Of a stretch of 8,000 bases of DNA, positions 4,063 to 8,000 are shown piece after piece (within the stretch, counting starts at the first letter, position 1; the number at the start of each line of letters is the position of its first letter). The notes beneath the pieces are model-generated. The model had not been told where the DNA came from, made no database searches, and saw only the letters and a program-made list of their open reading frames with translations. The stretch lies in assembly GCA_949128015.1 (NCBI GenBank), contig CASBRC010000468.1, positions 1 to 8,000 of the forward strand, written 5' to 3'. The DNA is from Synechococcales cyanobacterium PMM_0003. Lineage in GTDB: Bacteria; Cyanobacteriota; Cyanobacteriia; Pseudanabaenales; Pseudanabaenaceae. A program made the position numbers and the translations under genes.

Positions 4063-6636
4063 CTATAGACCATTACCGATCGCAAAAAATGCTGACCAGT
4101 AAAATGGATGGTTGAATTTTGGTGATTTGATTAGCGATACTTGCGCCCTTCGTAATGATTCGGCAATGGTGACATTGCCTTTTTGTAACTCGTTGTAAAA
4201 AGCATCCATGAGAGCTTGCGTACCTGCATCATCGACTTTCCAGAGCGATGCGATCGCATTTTTTGCTCCTGCCTTCTGTACCTGATACCCAAAGCCTAAT
4301 ATTTCTACACCATTTCCAAGTGTTCCTGCTAATCCTGTCTGACAGGCACTGAGAACGATCAAATCTATATTGGGGAGTTGCCAATCGTTTATTTCACTGA
4401 GACGGATTTTGTCGCCATTGCCAAAAATGATGAATGAATTTTCTGGCGCACCTGCATTAAATTCTGCATGGGTGGCTAGGTGCAAAATATTATGATTTTT
4501 GAATTTGGCTTCGATCGCTTGGCGACTAAAGTTTTCTCCAGTTAGGATGTCTGAGTTTTGAAAAGAATTTGCGATCGCTTGGACTTCTTTAATCGTAGCG
4601 GGTAAACCTTGCTGTCCAAACTTTAGCTCATTAGCTTTACCGCCAAATGCACCTGCGAGGATGTTGGGTTGAGTTTTTTGCCTTGGTGAAAAGTCAGAGA
4701 GGGTATAGGCGATGAGGTTGCTGACTTGGTATTTCTCAACTAGGTATTGTTTGCCGTCATAAAATGCGGCGAGAGGAATATAACGCAGCATGCCATCGGG
4801 TGCATAGAGAATTGTAGTGGCTTTGGCTTGAATGAGTTCGGCTTCGATGGGTTTAATTAGTAAGTTGTAAAGTGCGATCGCAGATGCTTTGTAGTCATCG
4901 GAGCTATCATCACGAAGTCCATTTCTAAAATCCAGAACTAGTTCTTCTAGTTTTGCTTTGGAGATGTTGACGGTGCGGCTGATGGGGAGCGTGTTGGGTG
5001 AGAAGAGAATGATTTCTAATCGGTCTTCTAAAATCAAGGGATAAAGCAGTACTGATCCCTGTGGGATTTGTTGGAGATAGTCGGGAACTTTGTTGATTTC
5101 CGATTTTGGTATTTGTTGGAGTTGGCGGACAAGTTGGCGATTGATGTCTGCGCTATTCTCAAAGCTGAGTGCTGAAAGCTGAGTGCTAATCGCTTTTTCT
5201 GGCTCTAAGATTCTCACTCCTTGCGCTGATCGCTCATTACCTTTGACATTCTTGAGATAGTCTTCGAGTTCTTGCACTTTAAGAAGGTCAAGGATTTGTA
5301 GAGATTCCATGACTCGTCCTTGTTTAAGAAGTAAGTCAGCGAGCGAACGATAGGTCTTTTCAACGGTGTCTAAATAAGATTCTTGTTCGTCTTTGCTCAG
5401 TTTTCTGTTATCTTGGCGGATAGATTCAATGACATTGACGGATTGTTTGTAAAAGAGGATCGCTAGTTCGGGTTGTTTAAGATTCTTAAAAGTAACTCCC
5501 AAATTATTAAGCCAACCTCTCTCTCCATCTCGATCTTTGATTTCCCTTGCGATCACCAAGCTTTGCAAATGAAACTCAATCGCCTTGTCATATTTGCCGA
5601 GAGAGTAGTAAGCAATTCCCAGATTCCCGATCGACTGTCCCTCACCCAGTCGATCTTTGATTTCCCTTGCGATCGCTAAGCGTTGCAAATGAAACTCAAT
5701 CGCCTTGTCATATTTGCCGAGAGAGTAGTAAGCAAGCCCCAGATTTCCGAGTGACTGTCCCTCACCCAGTCGATCTTTGATTTCCCTTGCGATCGCTAAA
5801 CTTTGTAAATGAAACTCAATCGCCTTGTCATATTTGCCGAGAGAGTAGTAAGCAATTCCCAGATTCCCGAACGACTGTCCCTCACCCAGTCGATCTTTAA
5901 TTTCCCTTGTGATCGCTAAGCGTTGAAAATGGAACTCAATTGCCTTTTCATATTTGCCGAGAACATCGTAAGCAAGTCCCAGATTTCCGAGTGCATTTCC
6001 TTCGCCCAGTCGATCTTTGATTTCCCTTGCGATCGCTAAGCGTTGCAAATGGAACTCAATTGCCTTTTCATATTTACCGAGGGAATAGTAAGCAATTCCC
6101 AGATTTCCGAGCGATGCTCCCTCACCCCGTCGATCTTTGATTTCCCTTGCGATCGCTAATCTTTGTAACTGAAACTCAATCGCCTTGTCATATTTGCCGA
6201 GATTATAGTAAGCATTTCCCAGATTTCCGAGCGAAAGGCTCTCTCCTTCGCGATTTTTGATTTCCCTTGCGATCGCTAAGCTTTGCAAATGAAACTCAAT
6301 CGCCTTGTCATATTTGCCGAGATTTCGGTAAGCAATTCCCAGACCTCCGAGCGACTGTCCCTCACCCTGTCGATCTTTGATGGCGCGATAGATGGTTAAG
6401 GCTTGTTCCCATGACTGTAACGCTGCTTCAAATTGACTAGTTTGAAATTGTTGATTTCCTTGTTGCAATAGCCGATCTGCCTCTGCTTTACGATCTGCCT
6501 GTGCCACAAGACTCAAATTTGCTCCTAACTCCTCCGCTAAAACAACCTGTGGCAAAGGTGCAAAAGACACCAACAAAGGCAAAGCCACCAAAGAAATAGC
6601 CGACAGAGACGTATTGTGGCAAGGAAATAACTTCAT
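4063..6636 (-). CDS. Secreted TPR-repeat CHAT-domain protein (caspase-like protease fold)
   Basis: The product has 857 residues. Residues 1-34 look like a Sec signal peptide, with a hydrophobic stretch ending VVLA before EELG and no lipobox, so it probably acts in the periplasm or outside. Nine 40-residue TPR units follow (48-408). Units two to eight (88-367) are nearly identical (core LGNLGIAYYSLGKY). A helical linker (410-590) leads to a C-terminal CHAT domain (about 600-857). CHAT is a caspase-clan cysteine protease fold. The catalytic pair is visible as His723 in HLATHAEF and Cys765 in LSACQTG, with the conserved NAIASLWKVDD after it. The usual end YWSAFFAIGNG is present. The TPR array probably binds a protein partner or substrate, unknown here. 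No strong ribosome binding site precedes the ATG. MITE copies lie on both sides. Active-site residues are intact, so activity is plausible but unproven. Confidence 0.93.
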   Translation of the reverse strand: MKLFPCHNTSLSAISLVALPLLVSFAPLPQVVLAEELGANLSLVAQADRKAEADRLLQQGNQQFQTSQFEAALQSWEQALTIYRAIKDRQGEGQSLGGLGIAYRNLGKYDKAIEFHLQSLAIAREIKNREGESLSLGNLGNAYYNLGKYDKAIEFQLQRLAIAREIKDRRGEGASLGNLGIAYYSLGKYEKAIEFHLQRLAIAREIKDRLGEGNALGNLGLAYDVLGKYEKAIEFHFQRLAITREIKDRLGEGQSFGNLGIAYYSLGKYDKAIEFHLQSLAIAREIKDRLGEGQSLGNLGLAYYSLGKYDKAIEFHLQRLAIAREIKDRLGEGQSIGNLGIAYYSLGKYDKAIEFHLQSLVIAREIKDRDGERGWLNNLGVTFKNLKQPELAILFYKQSVNVIESIRQDNRKLSKDEQESYLDTVEKTYRSLADLLLKQGRVMESLQILDLLKVQELEDYLKNVKGNERSAQGVRILEPEKAISTQLSALSFENSADINRQLVRQLQQIPKSEINKVPDYLQQIPQGSVLLYPLILEDRLEIILFSPNTLPISRTVNISKAKLEELVLDFRNGLRDDSSDDYKASAIALYNLLIKPIEAELIQAKATTILYAPDGMLRYIPLAAFYDGKQYLVEKYQVSNLIAYTLSDFSPRQKTQPNILAGAFGGKANELKFGQQGLPATIKEVQAIANSFQNSDILTGENFSRQAIEAKFKNHNILHLATHAEFNAGAPENSFIIFGNGDKIRLSEINDWQLPNIDLIVLSACQTGLAGTLGNGVEILGFGYQVQKAGAKNAIASLWKVDDAGTQALMDAFYNELQKGNVTIAESLRRAQVSLIKSPKFNHPFYWSAFFAIGNGL
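5163..5187. repeat. Short direct repeat inside the CHAT gene linker
   Basis: AGCTGAGTGCT occurs at 5163-5173 and again at 5177-5187, a period of 14 bases. It lies within the coding frame (residues reading AISTQLSALSFENSA). It resembles the short ACTCAGC-type tandem repeats that are common between genes in cyanobacteria. Confidence 0.5.
5536..6375 (-). repeat. Seven tandem 120-bp repeats coding for TPR units
   Basis: Seven exact-length 120-bp units encode CHAT protein residues 88-367. They are recognised by GATTTCCCTTGCGATCGC at 120-base steps on the plus strand. Each unit carries a HIP1 octamer position: it is intact at 5669, 5789, 6029, 6149 and 6269, and broken by one base at 5549 and 5909. 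The units are so alike that expansion by unequal crossing-over or slippage, and gene conversion between units, are likely. Copy number may vary between strains, and assemblies may collapse it. Confidence 0.9.
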
Positions 6637-6676
6637 ATCAATATCATGAGGTTTGCATGGTTATGATCTTACACAT

Positions 6677-6752
6677 ATAAGTAGATAGGCAAAAGAAATC
6701 TAAACCCAAAAAAGCTGTGGCGCATGCACAGTATGCGCCACAGCCTACTTAA
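6677..6752. mobile_element. MITE-like palindromic element, copy 3 (deleted in one arm)
   Basis: It has the same orientation as copy 1: ATAAGTAGATAGGCAAAAG at the left, then AAACCCAAAAAAGCTGTGG. The stem is reduced to 13 bp with one G-T wobble (6715-6727 with 6731-6743, loop ACA). About 30 bases of the right arm are missing, so the stem is followed directly by the terminal CCTACTTA. On the minus strand that terminus contains the TAG stop codon of the phosphatase gene (6745-6747). The left end lies about 40 bases before the CHAT gene start. Confidence 0.72.
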
Positions 6753-7602
6753 TTCCTAATTCCTTCTCAATCGCCTCAAGATATCCATCAATAAATCTTG
6801 ACCAACCAATCACAATTACTTGATTATGCGTCAAATTCTCAGGATTAATATCATCATAGCCAAAGCCAATTTCGCGACCCTCAAGATCGCAACAAATTAA
6901 ACCTGCGGCTTTGGCGATCGCAAATGGTCCAACTGTATCCCATAACTTAACGCGGCGATTAAGATAGATATAGGCACTAGCTCGACCCTGCACCACTTCC
7001 ATTACCTTTAAGCCAAAACTGCCAAGGCTATAAAACTCGACATTAGGAACGGCGGCGCGAATTGCCTCACCATAGGCGAGATCGTCTTTTTTACTGACGA
7101 TTATGCGATCGCAACTTAAGCCCATTGGCTCATGGATATATAAAACTTCAGGCACATTACCATTTGTGACTGTAAATAGACCATTAATCGCAGTTCCCCC
7201 AAAATATAGGCAATCGCTTTTGGGTGCATAGATCCAACCCAGTACTGGCTGAGATGCTTCTAATACACCGACCATCACCGAATAAAAGTCTCGTCCATGA
7301 ATAAAGTCATCAGTGCCATCAATAGGATCGATAAACCAGTACTTTTGATTCAGTTGAGAATATTGTTGCCAGAGTTTTTGCGATCGCGTATTTTCTTCAC
7401 TAATCACCACATCATCAGGAAACCAGCCCTGAAACCTTTGACTTAAGAGCTGATCAAGTTCGCGATCGACATTTGTTACATAATCATCAAAGCCTTTTTC
7501 ATCAACTTGAAAGCCCAATCCTCTTAGATGAATTGCTTTTTGACCAATCTCACGAATGAACTGACAAATTTCTGTTTGTAATAAAGGATTCAGAGGATTC
7601 AT
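6745..7602 (-). CDS. Inositol monophosphatase family protein
   Basis: The product has 285 residues from MNPLNPLLQ. It is a metal-dependent sugar- or nucleotide-phosphatase of the IMPase/FBPase/CysQ superfamily. The metal site is complete: E69-E70 in ISEEN, the motif WFIDPIDGTDDFIHG with D92, D95 and T97, and W221-D222 in KLWDTVGPFAIAKAAG. The substrate cannot be read from this; inositol phosphate, 3'-phosphoadenosine phosphate and sugar phosphates are all possible. It is soluble, with no signal peptide. A longer frame opens at 7677 but would overlap the upstream gene by 68 bases, while the ATG at 7602 leaves a gap of seven, so 7602 is chosen. No clear ribosome binding site is seen, and translation may be coupled to the upstream gene. 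The final codons AAG TAG lie in the end of MITE copy 3. Confidence 0.92.
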   Translation of the reverse strand: MNPLNPLLQTEICQFIREIGQKAIHLRGLGFQVDEKGFDDYVTNVDRELDQLLSQRFQGWFPDDVVISEENTRSQKLWQQYSQLNQKYWFIDPIDGTDDFIHGRDFYSVMVGVLEASQPVLGWIYAPKSDCLYFGGTAINGLFTVTNGNVPEVLYIHEPMGLSCDRIIVSKKDDLAYGEAIRAAVPNVEFYSLGSFGLKVMEVVQGRASAYIYLNRRVKLWDTVGPFAIAKAAGLICCDLEGREIGFGYDDINPENLTHNQVIVIGWSRFIDGYLEAIEKELGIK

Positions 7603-7609
7603 ATGAAAA

Positions 7610-8000
7610 TTATTTGACAGGGCGCGAAAAGAGTCGAAAGTAGAGCGATCGCAAAAATTCTTTGAGCGGATAAGCAATAAATGTAATCGGGTTGATCGTA
7701 ACTATGATATCGCGGAAATTGCGTTGAGCTAAAGCAACAATCGCCCAAGCCACAAAACTCGCTGACATTACACCATAGGGATTGAGATTACTTTTAAATG
7801 GCCCCAAAATCAGTTTGCGAATCGTGCAAGTCGTATCAAGGCGGCGCAAAGTTACTAAGTCACCGATCGCCCGTTTGGAAAGTTCATACAATGGACTAAA
7901 AGCAGGATTGACTTCGGCTTCGGAAGTATTTACCCAAATCTCTTTATTTGCTGGATCTTTAGATTCCGCAATAGTTTCTAGAAACACATCGATCCAGCGA
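7610..8000 (-). CDS. C-terminal part of a short-chain dehydrogenase-type protein, cut by the window edge
   Basis: The frame is open to the last base of the window, where it reads RWIDVFLETIAES, so the gene starts outside. About 130 residues are visible. WVNTSEAE followed by YELSKRA gives the catalytic Ser and the Tyr-xxx-Lys pair of short-chain dehydrogenases (NAD(P)H-dependent reductases). The following text, LILGPFKSNLNPYGVMSA, fits the region after the active site. It closely resembles, from memory, the C-terminal half of cyanobacterial proteins annotated as bifunctional sterol desaturase/short-chain dehydrogenase, whose N-terminal half is a membrane fatty-acid-hydroxylase domain. That half would lie beyond 8000. 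A GTG at 7987 is internal, not a start. It is followed after seven bases by the phosphatase gene on the same strand, a probable operon. Confidence 0.75.
   Translation of the reverse strand, partial: RWIDVFLETIAESKDPANKEIWVNTSEAEVNPAFSPLYELSKRAIGDLVTLRRLDTTCTIRKLILGPFKSNLNPYGVMSASFVAWAIVALAQRNFRDIIVTINPITFIAYPLKEFLRSLYFRLFSRPVK

Noticed and set aside
5473..5679. Plus-strand open frame within the CHAT gene
   Set aside because: It is a shadow of the 120-bp repeats on the opposite strand and has no start signals of its own.
5536..6375. Regular repeats that might suggest a CRISPR array
   Set aside because: The period is 120 bp, there are no unique spacers, and the whole array is in frame and encodes TPR units.
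6666..6694. CHAT promoter formed by the end of MITE copy 3
   Set aside because: TTTTGC and TAAGAT lie 17 bases apart on the minus strand, but both match the consensus poorly, so I did not call it.
7603..7677. Upstream extension of the phosphatase
   Set aside because: It would overlap the previous gene by 68 bases, and the added residues (MLIRSKNFCDRSTF) do not look like the family.

Overview
The window comes from a cyanobacterium, most likely a filamentous or Pseudanabaena-like species; the genus is a guess. I counted at least 23 perfect copies of the octamer GCGATCGC, the HIP1 palindrome typical of cyanobacterial genomes. The gene content fits: a short-form HisG, an Uma2-family protein, a TPR-CHAT protein with a signal peptide, and the C-terminal half of a sterol desaturase/short-chain dehydrogenase protein of a type I know from cyanobacteria.

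Layout. A tRNA-Thr(GGU) gene lies at 68-139. It is followed by about 310 bases without a gene that hold a dispersed CCCT-rich double-hairpin repeat. A small coiled-coil gene (449-793, +) then converges on a TPR-repeat gene (842-2131, -). That TPR gene is divergent from a small charged helical protein gene (2213-2512, +), which converges on hisG (2544-3176, -) and shares a bidirectional terminator hairpin with it. Everything from hisG to the right end is on the minus strand. In transcription order from the right edge it reads: a short-chain dehydrogenase-type gene cut by the window edge, an inositol-monophosphatase-family gene, a long secreted TPR-CHAT gene, an Uma2 gene, a relic of a second CHAT gene, and hisG.

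The most unusual part is 3209-6752. Three copies of one palindromic MITE-like element (107, 81 and 76 bp) sit in the three gaps around the Uma2 and CHAT genes, each against the stop codon of the minus-strand gene before it. In one case the end of the element supplies the stop codon itself. The stems differ by paired, compensatory changes. Between the first element and hisG lie 13 codons that match the C-terminus and stop of the CHAT gene (WTAFFAIGNGL against WSAFFAIGNGL). This points to a lost paralogue and to element-linked rearrangement of an accessory block placed between housekeeping genes.

How the genes work together: the dehydrogenase-like and phosphatase genes are 7 bp apart and probably co-transcribed. 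hisG makes the first enzyme of histidine synthesis, in the form that needs HisZ, which is not in this window. The CHAT and Uma2 genes are neighbours on one strand, but nothing in the sequence proves that they act together. The hairpin between them could well end transcription. I see no CRISPR array, insertion-sequence transposase, rRNA or phage gene.
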